DNA of 64,000 nucleotides from the NCBI GenBank assembly GCA_019414345.1, contig DXMF01000002.1:10935-74934 (forward strand). Reading direction: 5' to 3'. Below, piece by piece: positions 18,575 to 28,807 of this stretch. The translations under genes were made by a program, and so were the position numbers. Each line of letters begins with the position of its first letter. The first letter of the stretch is position 1. The notes beneath the pieces are model-generated. The model was given only the letters and a program-made list of their open reading frames with translations, was not told the DNA's origin and did no database searches. Source of the stretch: Collinsella sp. Its GTDB lineage: Bacteria; Actinomycetota; Coriobacteriia; Coriobacteriales; Coriobacteriaceae.

Positions 18575-18634
18575 AATCTTGCTCTCCTGCTAATCAAGAT
18601 TATAACGATTCTTGATTAGCAGGAGAGCAAGATT
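18575..18634. promoter_or_regulatory. Perfect 24-bp inverted repeat upstream of the DUF4143 ATPase
   Basis: Arms 18575-18598 and 18611-18634 are perfectly complementary around a 12-nt loop. The arm contains AGGAGAG, the likely ribosome site of the ATPase gene (start 18566), so in the mRNA the stem could hide it. A partial third copy of the half-site (ATCTTGATTAATGG) follows at 18640. The remaining gap to 18773 holds a GCCCCTC/GAGGGGC inverted repeat near 18680 and no gene. Confidence 0.7.
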
Positions 18635-18773
18635 ATGCGTATCTTGATTAATGGATAAGCAAGTTTTCTATTAGTGGCCCCTCCCGGAGGATATCGAGCG
18701 GCCGAGGGGGCAGGCATGAACGCCTCTAGCCGAAAACAAAGTAGCTAAAAAAGCCCCGTCCCAAATGAGCTAC

Positions 18774-18941
18774 TTAACGCCAGGGGTCGGCTTCGAAGAG
18801 GGGCTCGCGCTCGGGGCGACGATCGCTATAAGGATCGTAGCCGTCGTCATCCTCGTTCTCGGCACGAATGTAGGGATCGGTGGGCTTTTTCGTCTCCCTC
18901 TTCTCGCGCAGGGGCTGCTTGCACTCGTCCTTGCTATCCAT
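18774..18941 (-). CDS. Small hydrophilic protein of unknown function
   Basis: A 55-residue very polar protein (MDSKDECKQ... ending EADPWR), rich in Asp, Glu, Arg and Pro, without membrane segments or recognisable motif. The start at 18941 is supported by GGAAAGG eight bases upstream; a longer frame to 19043 lacks a site. Probably disordered. It precedes a GGGGCTTTTTT stretch that could end transcription. Function unknown. Confidence 0.55.
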   Translation of the reverse strand: MDSKDECKQPLREKRETKKPTDPYIRAENEDDDGYDPYSDRRPEREPLFEADPWR

Positions 18942-19110
18942 GGCATGCACCTTTCCGTGTGGCTTGAATTCCATTCTTACACTATGACTGATTACGGCCA
19001 TCGTAATGCATGGATACCGCGGGATGCGGTATCCAGAGCGCACACGTGCTTACGAATCGTCTACGCGTATCGGCGCAGACAGTGTATACATTGCTTTAAA
19101 CCCAACGCAA

Positions 19111-19147
19111 GCCCGCCCGAGCGCACCTTAGGCACACTCGGGCGGGT
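19111..19147 (-). terminator. Hairpin downstream of the second PTS operon
   Basis: 10-bp GC stem (GCCCGCCCGAG/CTCGGGCGGG), 27 bp after the IID stop read on the minus strand. The following tail (TTGCGTTT) is only moderately T-rich. Confidence 0.65.
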
Positions 19148-19173
19148 AAACATCGTCTTGAAACTTGCAGCAA

Positions 19174-20034
19174 CTAGCAAATCCCCGTCAGGCCAAGCAC
19201 CAGGCCAATGATCATGGTGCCGATAATGATCCAGTTCACGTTGGTGTTCTTCTTGAGCAGCTTGAAACAACCCAGGGTGTACAGCAGCGGAATCAGGCCG
19301 ATGAAGATCGTATCGAGATACGTCTGGATCATGACCGGATCGCCCTCGGGCATCGGAATTGAGATCGCGCAGTTGAACTTAACGAACGAGGCAGCCATGG
19401 CGCCGATCATCAGCAGGCCGAGCGTGCTTGAGAGTTTGGTTACAATACCCATCAAGCCGCTCTCGTAGATCTTGGTGATGAAGCTCGAACCGACGCGATA
19501 CCCAAGAACCGTCAGCACCCAACGCGTAATCCACGACGGAATGTTGTAAATGAGCAGAAACGCGATCGGACCCAGAAGCGATCCGTTCTGAGAGCACAGC
19601 GCCATACCGACCGAGGCCGCGATAACACGGATAACGCCCCAGAAGATTGCATCGCCGATGCCCGACATGGGACCCATGAGCGAAGCTTTGACCGAGTCGA
19701 TCGAATGCGTATCGAAATCAGGCTCGGCCGCGTTCTCCTTCTCCATCGAGGCAACAAGGCCCATGCAGAACGTACCGACATTTGACGTGATGTTATACCA
19801 GGTCGAATGGCGTACCAGGGCATCGCGACGCTGTTCTTTATCCGGGTAGAAACGCTCGATGGCAGGCCAGATGGACCACATGAAGCCTGAAGCGCCTCCG
19901 CGAGCGCCGCCGCCGTAATGGGCAAAGACGTTGAACGAGTGGAAGAAGATGCCGCGCAGCATCTTACGGTCTTCAGCGGAAAGATCCTTAGTGGAGATGC
20001 TGATCTTCTCGCTTGCGGTATCGGTGGTACTCAT
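19174..20034 (-). CDS. PTS mannose/fructose/sorbose-family subunit IID (second system)
   Basis: A 286-residue IID component with the family features FFHSFNVFAHYGGG, SLMGPMSGIGDAIFWG and hydrophobic C-terminal segments. It overlaps the IIC gene by 4 bp, typical of translational coupling. It is the last gene of a minus-strand operon aldolase-IIA-IIB-IIC-IID, the arrangement of Aga/Sor-type systems for amino sugars or ketoses. The substrate cannot be read from the sequence. Confidence 0.93.
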   Translation of the reverse strand: MSTTDTASEKISISTKDLSAEDRKMLRGIFFHSFNVFAHYGGGARGGASGFMWSIWPAIERFYPDKEQRRDALVRHSTWYNITSNVGTFCMGLVASMEKENAAEPDFDTHSIDSVKASLMGPMSGIGDAIFWGVIRVIAASVGMALCSQNGSLLGPIAFLLIYNIPSWITRWVLTVLGYRVGSSFITKIYESGLMGIVTKLSSTLGLLMIGAMAASFVKFNCAISIPMPEGDPVMIQTYLDTIFIGLIPLLYTLGCFKLLKKNTNVNWIIIGTMIIGLVLGLTGIC

Positions 20035-20858
20035 GCGAAGAAATCCTCCTCTTCGAGCTCGGCGACGGACTGGGCACCAGCTGCGACGCCCGATTCGCGC
20101 AAGGCCTTAATCTGGTTGCGCAGGTCGAGATTTTCAAGGTCACGCAGGGCCGTAACGACCAAGATCACTGCACCGACGGCGGCAATTGCGACCATGGGCA
20201 TGTTGAGATATTGGAAGAGCACGAAGCCGAGCAGGAAATAAATTGCAATCTTGTTATCCCAGAGCATGCGCAGAAGTAGCGCCATGCCCACGGCGGGAAG
20301 CAGGCCGGATGCAGCATTGAACCCGTTCAGGACCGCCTGCGGCACCATATTCATAAGCTGCGATGCCGGCTCGGCACCGACCCACACCGCCAAAAACGTC
20401 GGGATGGCGAATAGACCGTTCATGACTACGGCGCCGCCAAAATGGCAGATGAAGAGCTTCTTACTGTCACCCGAGTTCGCGGCCCAATCAATAACAGGAG
20501 CCCAGAAAGACATGAGCACGTTGAGAACGAGCGAGTAGATGATGTTCGCAAAAATAGCCGCAGCCACCGCGAGCGGAATCGCTACGCCCTGCTCCATGCC
20601 AGACACGACCACGAAGCACACAGCGAGCACCGTTCCTGCCACCGTATCAGCCGAAGTCGCACCGCCCACGTTGACGCTTCCGATGAAAATAGCCTGGAGC
20701 GCAGCACCGATGATAATGCCTGCGGTAACATCGCCAAAGATAATGCCCGCCACAAGACCCACGCCCAGGGGCTGGTCAATCATGGGCTGTCCAAACGTCC
20801 ATTGGACGAAATAGCAGATAAAAGCTGCCAAATATGCCAAGAGCGCAGTCGTCAGCAT
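20031..20858 (-). CDS. PTS mannose/fructose/sorbose-family subunit IIC (second system)
   Basis: A 275-residue polytopic IIC component with the family segments QPMIDQPLGVGLVAGIIFGD and SVNVGGATSADTVAGT. It forms the translocation pathway with IID, whose gene overlaps its end by 4 bp. It starts 12 bp after IIB and is encoded in the aldolase-linked operon. Confidence 0.93.
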   Translation of the reverse strand: MLTTALLAYLAAFICYFVQWTFGQPMIDQPLGVGLVAGIIFGDVTAGIIIGAALQAIFIGSVNVGGATSADTVAGTVLAVCFVVVSGMEQGVAIPLAVAAAIFANIIYSLVLNVLMSFWAPVIDWAANSGDSKKLFICHFGGAVVMNGLFAIPTFLAVWVGAEPASQLMNMVPQAVLNGFNAASGLLPAVGMALLLRMLWDNKIAIYFLLGFVLFQYLNMPMVAIAAVGAVILVVTALRDLENLDLRNQIKALRESGVAAGAQSVAELEEEDFFA

Positions 20859-20870
20859 ATCAATCCCTCC

Positions 20871-21368
20871 TTAGAGCTTTGCCAGCAGGTCGGAAACCTT
20901 GACCTTACCGTCTGTAACGCCGACCTGATGAAACACCGGCAGATCTTGCTCACACAGCTCGCGCGCTGCAGCCACCTCGTCTGGATTGAGCGTTACACCC
21001 GTTGTCAGCAGCACCTTGGCTGCATCGTCGCTTCGATCGAAGCGGCCGACATTCGCAACGTTCACGCTGCCGATCCTACCGGGAGCCCCTTTCACTAGTT
21101 TGAGTGCATCGGCGATGTTCCCAGTAAGGGCGAAGATGCGCATCTCGCCCGCACGCGGATCGTTAGCAATCTTGATAGCGTCGTCTATTGTACGGATGAG
21201 AAGCTTCTGCCCACTCGGGCAAGCCATCTTGAGCGTCGACGACTGGGTTTCATTTTGGGCCGCAGCGTCATTCGCGACTAAAATACCCTTGGTGCTCAGC
21301 TCCTTTCCCCACATGAGCGTGACCTGTCCGTGAACCAGGCGGTCATCCACTCGCAGCTGAACGATCAT
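20871..21368 (-). CDS. PTS mannose/fructose/sorbose-family subunit IIB (second system)
   Basis: A 165-residue cytoplasmic IIB protein. The phosphorylatable His lies in RLVHGQVTLMW near residue 14. It accepts phosphate from the separate IIA protein encoded upstream and passes it to the sugar bound by IIC/IID. In contrast to the first PTS of this window, IIA and IIB are separate polypeptides here. Confidence 0.93.
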   Translation of the reverse strand: MIVQLRVDDRLVHGQVTLMWGKELSTKGILVANDAAAQNETQSSTLKMACPSGQKLLIRTIDDAIKIANDPRAGEMRIFALTGNIADALKLVKGAPGRIGSVNVANVGRFDRSDDAAKVLLTTGVTLNPDEVAAARELCEQDLPVFHQVGVTDGKVKVSDLLAKL

Positions 21369-21415
21369 TTCGTTCTCCTTTCGTCTTCGCTCCGCCCGCC
21401 AAAGCGGACCACTTC

Positions 21416-21838
21416 CTATCCAAAGAAATCGTCATCGGTATCTGTCGCCCCGCCTGCCCGCAGGACCACACGCCGCATGGAGGTCGATGCCTGCGCGATT
21501 ACGCTGTCGATATACTCGGGCGTGAACGCCTCGCCCGTAATCAGGCATTCGAGAATTAACGCGATGTTGAAACCGGTCACATGTACGATGCCGTGCTTTT
21601 CCGGCTGCATGGCCGTAACCATGTTGCAGACGCTCCCGCCCAAAAGATCGGTAACGATCAACGCATCGTCCTCTGGCCTCACGCCATCGATAAACTCTGC
21701 GATCTGCTCATTTGGATCCGATTCGTCCACATAGCAATCAACGACGGTTATGGCGCTATCATCATGAAGCAGCACCTCAGCCACACTTTTGACGCCACTT
21801 GCTAGGCGTCCGTGGGTTGCAACTAAAATTTTCTTCAT
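21416..21838 (-). CDS. PTS mannose/fructose-family subunit IIA (second system)
   Basis: A 140-residue IIA protein. Active His9 lies in LVATHGRLASG. The start at 21838 (MKKI) is supported by AAGGGGTG; an extension to 21892 would run into the aldolase gene. It lies 10 bp after the aldolase stop and 47 bp before IIB. The C-terminal residues TDTDDDFFG are acidic. Confidence 0.92.
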   Translation of the reverse strand: MKKILVATHGRLASGVKSVAEVLLHDDSAITVVDCYVDESDPNEQIAEFIDGVRPEDDALIVTDLLGGSVCNMVTAMQPEKHGIVHVTGFNIALILECLITGEAFTPEYIDSVIAQASTSMRRVVLRAGGATDTDDDFFG

Positions 21839-21848
21839 AGCACACCCC

Positions 21849-22736
21849 TTAAGCCAAAGGAGCCGCGCCATTGGCGAATACTCGCACGACATGCTCGAAT
21901 GTGCTGCGCAGGCTCTCGAACGCGACTGCCGTCATATCGTGCCAATAGATCGGAGCATCCGGATGTCCCTCAGTCTTTTCATCAACCATGGCGCGCACGG
22001 CATCGCCGGCATATTTAACGCCATACGTGTAGTAGTTAATCTTGCGGATGCCGGCATTGATGGCACGAGCGTAATCCTCGTCGGAAACACCGGAGCCACC
22101 GTGCATGACAAGTGGCACGTTCACACAGCTGCGAATGTCGGTCAGAACGTCAATGTTCAAATGGGGCTCGCCCTTATACAGGCCGTGCACCGTTCCGAAC
22201 GAGCAGGCCAGGATATCGAGCCCCGTGGACTCAACGAAGTCACGCGCCTGGTCAGGATCGGTATAGATGGCGCCCGCCTCTTCCGCCGTGGACCCAGCAT
22301 CAGGATCGCCACCCTCACGCGACCCCATAGAACCAAGTTCGCACTCAAGGCCTGCACCAAAGTCGGCGCACATCTGGGCAGCGTACTGGGAAAGCTCAAC
22401 ATTACGTTCGTAGGAAAGTGCAGAACCGTCGAACATGACGCCCGTGAAACCGAGCTCCAACGCACGACGAGCATAGGATAGATTCTCACAATGATCCAGA
22501 TTCAGGCAGATATGCGCACTCGAGCGCTCAGCCAGTGCTGTAACCAGCGGAGCCACCACGTCAATCGGCACCAGCGACTCGTGAACCTCGGCATGCTGGA
22601 TGATAATCGGATAACCTGTTTCCTCCGCCACGTCCACAGCGGCGCGGACGGCCTCAAGACTCGCGGAATTTACTGCAGCGACCGCCATATTGTTCTGTTC
22701 GGCGATGTTGCAGATATCTCTCATACTGACGAGCAT
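21849..22736 (-). CDS. Class II fructose/tagatose-bisphosphate aldolase family protein
   Basis: A 295-residue zinc-dependent class II aldolase. Visible metal and active-site motifs are LNLDHCENL, FGTVHGLYKGEP and VMHGGSGVSDED. The family cleaves fructose-, tagatose- or other ketose-bisphosphates to dihydroxyacetone phosphate and an aldehyde. Start 22736 follows AAAGGAG. It is the first gene of the PTS operon, so it probably acts on the sugar phosphate delivered by that transporter after further phosphorylation. No kinase or isomerase is visible in the operon. Distinguishing FbaA from GatY/KbaY activity by eye is not possible. Confidence 0.88.
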   Translation of the reverse strand: MLVSMRDICNIAEQNNMAVAAVNSASLEAVRAAVDVAEETGYPIIIQHAEVHESLVPIDVVAPLVTALAERSSAHICLNLDHCENLSYARRALELGFTGVMFDGSALSYERNVELSQYAAQMCADFGAGLECELGSMGSREGGDPDAGSTAEEAGAIYTDPDQARDFVESTGLDILACSFGTVHGLYKGEPHLNIDVLTDIRSCVNVPLVMHGGSGVSDEDYARAINAGIRKINYYTYGVKYAGDAVRAMVDEKTEGHPDAPIYWHDMTAVAFESLRSTFEHVVRVFANGAAPLA

Positions 22737-22853
22737 CTGTTCTCCTTTCCTCAGGCAGACCATCGCTGTTTGGCTTTCTCCAAACGCAACATTTTGCGAG
22801 TTCATTATATTGCGTTTTGTTTTGCTTTGTTTCGGAATTGACGTCTGCTACCG

Positions 22854-22885
22854 CGAACGGTCGAAAACCTGCCCCGAACGTTCGA
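22854..22885. promoter_or_regulatory. Twin CGAACGNTCGA sites, candidate DeoR-family operator
   Basis: CGAACGGTCGA (22854-22864) and CGAACGTTCGA (22875-22885) repeat with a 21-bp period, two turns of the helix, between the divergent aldolase-PTS operon and the deoR-type gene. The second is a perfect palindrome. Nearby TTTTG repeats (22815-22835) give an AT-rich promoter. Confidence 0.55.
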
Positions 22886-22985
22886 TATGTTTTGTTTAGA
22901 GTTGTTTTATTTCATTTCAGGAATTGTTGTTCTGGTAAAACTGAAGGTAACAAGCCTTGTCCCACAACAAGCCCTGGGAGTTCTT

Positions 22986-23774
22986 ATGAGTGAACCGCGT
23001 CCCTATTACCTGGAAGAACGGCAGGAAGAAATACTCGACTTACTCAATGCGAACAGCACTGTTCGCATTGTTGACCTCAGCGAGCGCTTCGGTGTTTCGG
23101 AAGCGACCATTCGAAAGGATATGCGGGCTCTCGAAGGCAGAGGACTTCTCAGGCGAACCCATGGCGGCGCGATCTTACCGAACCCCAATTCTCGCGAACT
23201 TTCGTTTGAAGACGCTTCTTCGACGGCCCAAGACGAAAAACGCCGCATCGGTTACGCTGCGGCGAAAATGGTGCGCGACGGCGACACGTTCTTTCTTCAA
23301 TCGGGAACAACAACGGGCTGCATGCTACGCGCTCTCAAGGGCCGCAAGAATCTCACGGTTCTCACGAACGACCTATCTCACGCGATACTTGCCGAAGAAT
23401 TGCTGGTGGACAGCGAGGTCATTCTCCTGGGCGGACAACTGAGATTTGGCTATCACTACACACAGGGCAACGAGACTATCCGGCTGCTTAACGAGTACTT
23501 TGTTCCCACTGCTTTCATGGGAACCAATACCTTCTCGTTTTCAAAAGGATTTATGGCGCATCGATTGGAGCAGGCGAACATGGTGAGCGCCATCGCGAAC
23601 GCTGCCGACCGACGCATAACCCTCATGGACTCATCGAAAATCGGCGTCATCGGCTTGGTTCACGCCCTTGACCTCAATGAGATTAACTGCCTGATCACCG
23701 ACACCGGTGTCGATGCGGACACGAGGCAGCGACTTGCCGAGCTTGCCCCCAACTTGGAGATCATCTACGCCTAG
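22986..23774 (+). CDS. DeoR/GlpR-family transcriptional regulator
   Basis: A 262-residue repressor. The N-terminal winged helix-turn-helix (about residues 10-60, EERQEEILDLLNANSTVRIVDLSERFGVSEATIRKDM split over that span) is followed by the DeoR sugar-phosphate sensor domain with the FLQSGTTTG phosphate-binding loop and LTNDL. Start ATG 22986 has GGGAG upstream. It is divergent from the aldolase-PTS operon, so it is likely its repressor, released by a phosphorylated sugar intermediate. Confidence 0.92.
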   Translation: MSEPRPYYLEERQEEILDLLNANSTVRIVDLSERFGVSEATIRKDMRALEGRGLLRRTHGGAILPNPNSRELSFEDASSTAQDEKRRIGYAAAKMVRDGDTFFLQSGTTTGCMLRALKGRKNLTVLTNDLSHAILAEELLVDSEVILLGGQLRFGYHYTQGNETIRLLNEYFVPTAFMGTNTFSFSKGFMAHRLEQANMVSAIANAADRRITLMDSSKIGVIGLVHALDLNEINCLITDTGVDADTRQRLAELAPNLEIIYA

Positions 23775-23803
23775 ACTGCCCGGCACATTCGACGCAGCAT
23801 GAA

Positions 23804-23838
23804 AAAGGGGCGACGGGTAAATCCCGCCGCCCCTTTGC
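23804..23838. terminator. Bidirectional terminator between deoR-type gene and clpB
   Basis: Stem AAAGGGGCG.CGGG/CCCG.CGCCCCTTT with one mismatch, A-rich on one side and T-rich on the other, in the 74-bp space between two convergent genes. It can serve both. Confidence 0.85.
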
Positions 23839-23848
23839 TTGAGCTCAG

Positions 23849-26473
<2,625 letters not shown>

Positions 26474-26562
26474 GGAATCACCTCTCTTGGGGCGGCCGCC
26501 CTACGGGGCGGCTTCACGTTGTTCGAGAAGTATTGTTGCCAGCTTTACGCGATCTTATACAC

Positions 26563-26590
26563 AAATCTAAGTCTCTATATATAAGATTTT
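26563..26590 (-). promoter_or_regulatory. Heat-shock operator shared with dnaK (HspR candidate site)
   Basis: Sequence AAATCTAAGTC-N6-ATATAAGATTT about 90-117 bp upstream of clpB. The halves AAATCT and AGATTT are inverted repeats. The same arrangement occurs at 35806-35832 upstream of dnaK, differing almost only in the central six bases. HspR sites in other actinobacteria (HAIR, CTTGAGT-N7-ACTCAAG) have a similar architecture but a different sequence. Confidence 0.65.
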
Positions 26591-26650
26591 CTGAGTGAAT
26601 TACGGATAGGGTACTGAGATGTCAGCCCGCCGCTGCCCAGGCGCGCTACC

Positions 26651-26707
26651 GTCTCGATCTGTAACATCTAGCAGCCATTTTTGATCCTAGATGTTACAGA
26701 TCGAGAC
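26651..26707. repeat. Palindromic repeat, family D copy 1
   Basis: Perfect 20-bp arms (GTCTCGATCTGTAACATCTA and its complement) around a 17-nt loop. A second copy at 28441-28500 has the same inner stem CTGTAACATCT with an outer part changed on both sides (GTCTCAAT/ATTGAGAT). A worn third copy lies at 28524-28576. Confidence 0.8.
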
Positions 26708-26717
26708 AGACCGAAAA

Positions 26718-26750
26718 CCACCACAAAGAGGACAGGCACCTTTGTGGTGG
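26718..26750. repeat. Palindromic repeat, family C copy 1 (GGACAGGCACC loop)
   Basis: Arms CCACCACAAAG/CTTTGTGGTGG around AGGACAGGCAC. It lies at the 3' end of the following minus-strand gene. Other copies (27523, 28386, 28591, 55879) keep the loop but change the stem on both sides. Confidence 0.8.
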
Positions 26751-26759
26751 TCGCGGTCT

Positions 26760-27470
26760 CTACTCCTTCGCCGAACCCGTACTTCCCGATTCGACGGTCC
26801 AGGGCATCTCATCCTCGAACAGCCATGTACGGGCAGACCCACTATCGCGTGCAGTCTGCGGGTCAGGCAAGCAGGTCTGTTTATAGGCATCTTGGATACA
26901 CTGACCCATAAAATCGTTGAGCTCGGTCTGGTCGCCCTCCATGACATAGGCGACATCGCCGTCCATGATGTAGATGCCCGGACCCTCATTGCCCTCGTAG
27001 CCCGGATCGTACGAGACATCACATAACTTTGCGCCGTTTGCAGTGTCCAGCTCGATGGACGAGTGGCATCCGCCAACCATGTCGTTCGCTTTTGCCCGAT
27101 AGGACGCATATCCGTACCAACGCTTAAATGTTTTGCCCTTGAGTAGCTCGGACGCCCTATCGATCAGGCTTGTATCCGTGGTATAGCGCATGGCCCCAAG
27201 CTGAATACGCGGATAATTGCTAATACCCAGCACAGCCGGCTGCTCATCAAAATCAACGGTAATGGTCTCGGGCTTGTCGTCGCCGGTCAGAAGTTCGACA
27301 GATTGAGTCACAGGCTTGACCAACGGCTCCGTCACCGCAGCAGGTAGAAATGCCATACCGACAGCGCCCGCGCCAACCACAGCGATCGCAAGCGCCAAGA
27401 CAATCAATCCAATACGGGCAGAACGGCTCACGGCAAAACACCCCACAATGCAAACCTTCGCCACCTGCAC
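26760..27470 (-). CDS. Uncharacterised exported or membrane-anchored protein
   Basis: Up to 236 residues, one N-terminal hydrophobic helix (about residues 20-42, IGLIVLALAIAVVGAGAVG) and an outer domain with paired cysteines (GGCHSS, AKLCDV, GQCIQD, QTCLPD) that could form disulfides. The start is uncertain: GTG at 27470 or GTG at 27431, which follows GGGGTG and begins just before the helix. No known domain recognised. It lies divergent to another exported unknown protein, and both sit in a repeat-rich island. Confidence 0.65.
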   Translation of the reverse strand: MQVAKVCIVGCFAVSRSARIGLIVLALAIAVVGAGAVGMAFLPAAVTEPLVKPVTQSVELLTGDDKPETITVDFDEQPAVLGISNYPRIQLGAMRYTTDTSLIDRASELLKGKTFKRWYGYASYRAKANDMVGGCHSSIELDTANGAKLCDVSYDPGYEGNEGPGIYIMDGDVAYVMEGDQTELNDFMGQCIQDAYKQTCLPDPQTARDSGSARTWLFEDEMPWTVESGSTGSAKE

Positions 27471-27522
27471 TAATGATACCGCCAGCTAACACTATTACCA
27501 AAAGGAGCCGTTCGTACCCCAT

Positions 27523-27553
27523 CGCCACAAAGGTGCCTGTCCCCTTTGTGGCG
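27523..27553. repeat. Palindromic repeat, family C copy 2
   Basis: Arms CGCCACAAAGG/CCTTTGTGGCG around TGCCTGTCC. The stem differs from copy 1 at paired positions. It lies between two divergent exported-protein genes. Confidence 0.8.
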
Positions 27554-27665
27554 GTTTTCGACGCTAACGGTCGACCATCTCGCGCCATGAGATTAAACTT
27601 GAATTGTTCTCTGAACATATCCATTTCTGCCTATCCTCAACAGATCTTTGTCTCGAGGAGCGCAT

Positions 27666-28334
27666 ATGAAGCCGTCTCATTCCACCGGTCGCAACGTCAT
27701 CGCCATTCTCGCCATACCCATCGTGATGCTCTTCCTTATCGTCATCACGCCCTTTTCTTTTGGTATCGCCTCGCCCTTCGATCTTTGCGGGATGATCGAC
27801 GCCGGCTCGCGTGCCACCTCGCTCTCCTTTGTCTGTCGTGGCGTGTTCTACGAATATGCAATTCCCACCGGAAGTTGGCAGTCCAAGTTACCGTTGCTCG
27901 GCAAGGTCGACGGATGCTCCCCCTATTTCTGCCTTGAACCTCAGGCGCTAAACTATCTGATCGACGACCAGCCACTCGACTCCATCACCCTCGCCTACGA
28001 CTACGCACCAAACACCGATGAGCGCCACATGAACCAAGTCCTCGACAAGCTGCTTGGACAGTGCGGGCTCACCGCGGAAGCCGGTCGAACCATCTATAGC
28101 AACCGGAAATTAAAGCGAACAGAACTCCGCCGTGTCGGAAAAATCAAAGGGCGAAACGGGGCCGCCTACTGGGATGCCTGGGCAACACGCGACAAGGGCG
28201 AATTCGGACACAGCACCTATATGGTCACTGTCTACACCAAAGACGGAATTAAGGACAATGTTGACGATTTCGCGTCATCCAAACTCGGCATCCCCAAAAC
28301 AACCAAACCCGCCAGCCCGGATGAAATCCTGTAG
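27666..28334 (+). CDS. Uncharacterised exported or membrane-anchored protein
   Basis: A 222-residue protein with one N-terminal membrane helix (about residues 12-34, rich in Ile/Leu/Val) and an outer region with several Cys (FDLCGM, FVCRGV, DGCSPYFCLE, GQCGLT). ATG 27666 is preceded by GAGGAG. It is similar in plan to the divergent gene on its left (helix, about 190-residue outer domain, scattered Cys), and both contain motifs ending in a conserved tail of charged residues, but I cannot claim homology by eye. Function unknown. Confidence 0.7.
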   Translation: MKPSHSTGRNVIAILAIPIVMLFLIVITPFSFGIASPFDLCGMIDAGSRATSLSFVCRGVFYEYAIPTGSWQSKLPLLGKVDGCSPYFCLEPQALNYLIDDQPLDSITLAYDYAPNTDERHMNQVLDKLLGQCGLTAEAGRTIYSNRKLKRTELRRVGKIKGRNGAAYWDAWATRDKGEFGHSTYMVTVYTKDGIKDNVDDFASSKLGIPKTTKPASPDEIL

Positions 28335-28385
28335 GGACGCTCATTAGAATGTCGTTCAACGAGCACGGCAACATCGAGCTCGCCC

Positions 28386-28621
28386 CACCACCACGAAAGG
28401 GACAGGCCCCTTTGTGGTGGTTTTCGACTCTGGCACTCGACTGTCTCAATCTGTAACATCTAGCTGCCGTTTTTGACCCCAGATGTTACAGATTGAGATG
28501 AAATGCTCAGCGGCGCCCGTTTATCTAGATCTGTAACAACTACTCGGCAAATAAGGGTCTACCTGTTACAGGACAAGACAAACCGCGGATCGCCACAAAG
28601 GTGCCTGTCCCCTTTGTGGCG
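28386..28621. repeat. Cluster of palindromic repeats: C3, D2, D3, C4
   Basis: C3 (28386-28420, stem CCACCAC..GTGGTGG), D2 (28441-28500, stem CTGTAACATCT), D3 (28524-28576, degenerate) and C4 (28591-28621, stem CGCCACAAAGG) follow each other within 240 bp. Families C and D alternate here and again at 26651-26750. The 473-bp gap 28335-28807 contains only these and the palindrome at 28719; no gene seen. Confidence 0.8.
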
Positions 28622-28718
28622 GTTTTCGACAAAAAGAAGCCGCCCCATTAACAGAGGCGGCATCAAGCAAGTCTATTTATTAGCGTCCCTCAAGACCCAA
28701 CGAGAACGCAGAAATGTA

Positions 28719-28792
28719 GCCCGGGGCTTACCCTTTCCCGAACGCGACCCTCGCGAAGCGCGTGAGCGGGCGGGGAAGGGTAAGCCCCGGGC
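28719..28792. terminator. Long palindrome at the 3' end of the hydratase gene
   Basis: 22-bp arms (GCCCGGGGCTTACCC... and complement) with a single mismatch around a 30-nt loop that itself contains GCG-rich inverted repeats. It begins 16 bp after the hydratase stop on the minus strand but lacks a T tract, so it may stabilise or end the message by another mechanism, or be another repeat. Confidence 0.5.
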
Positions 28793-28807
28793 GGACAATT
28801 AAGTGCG

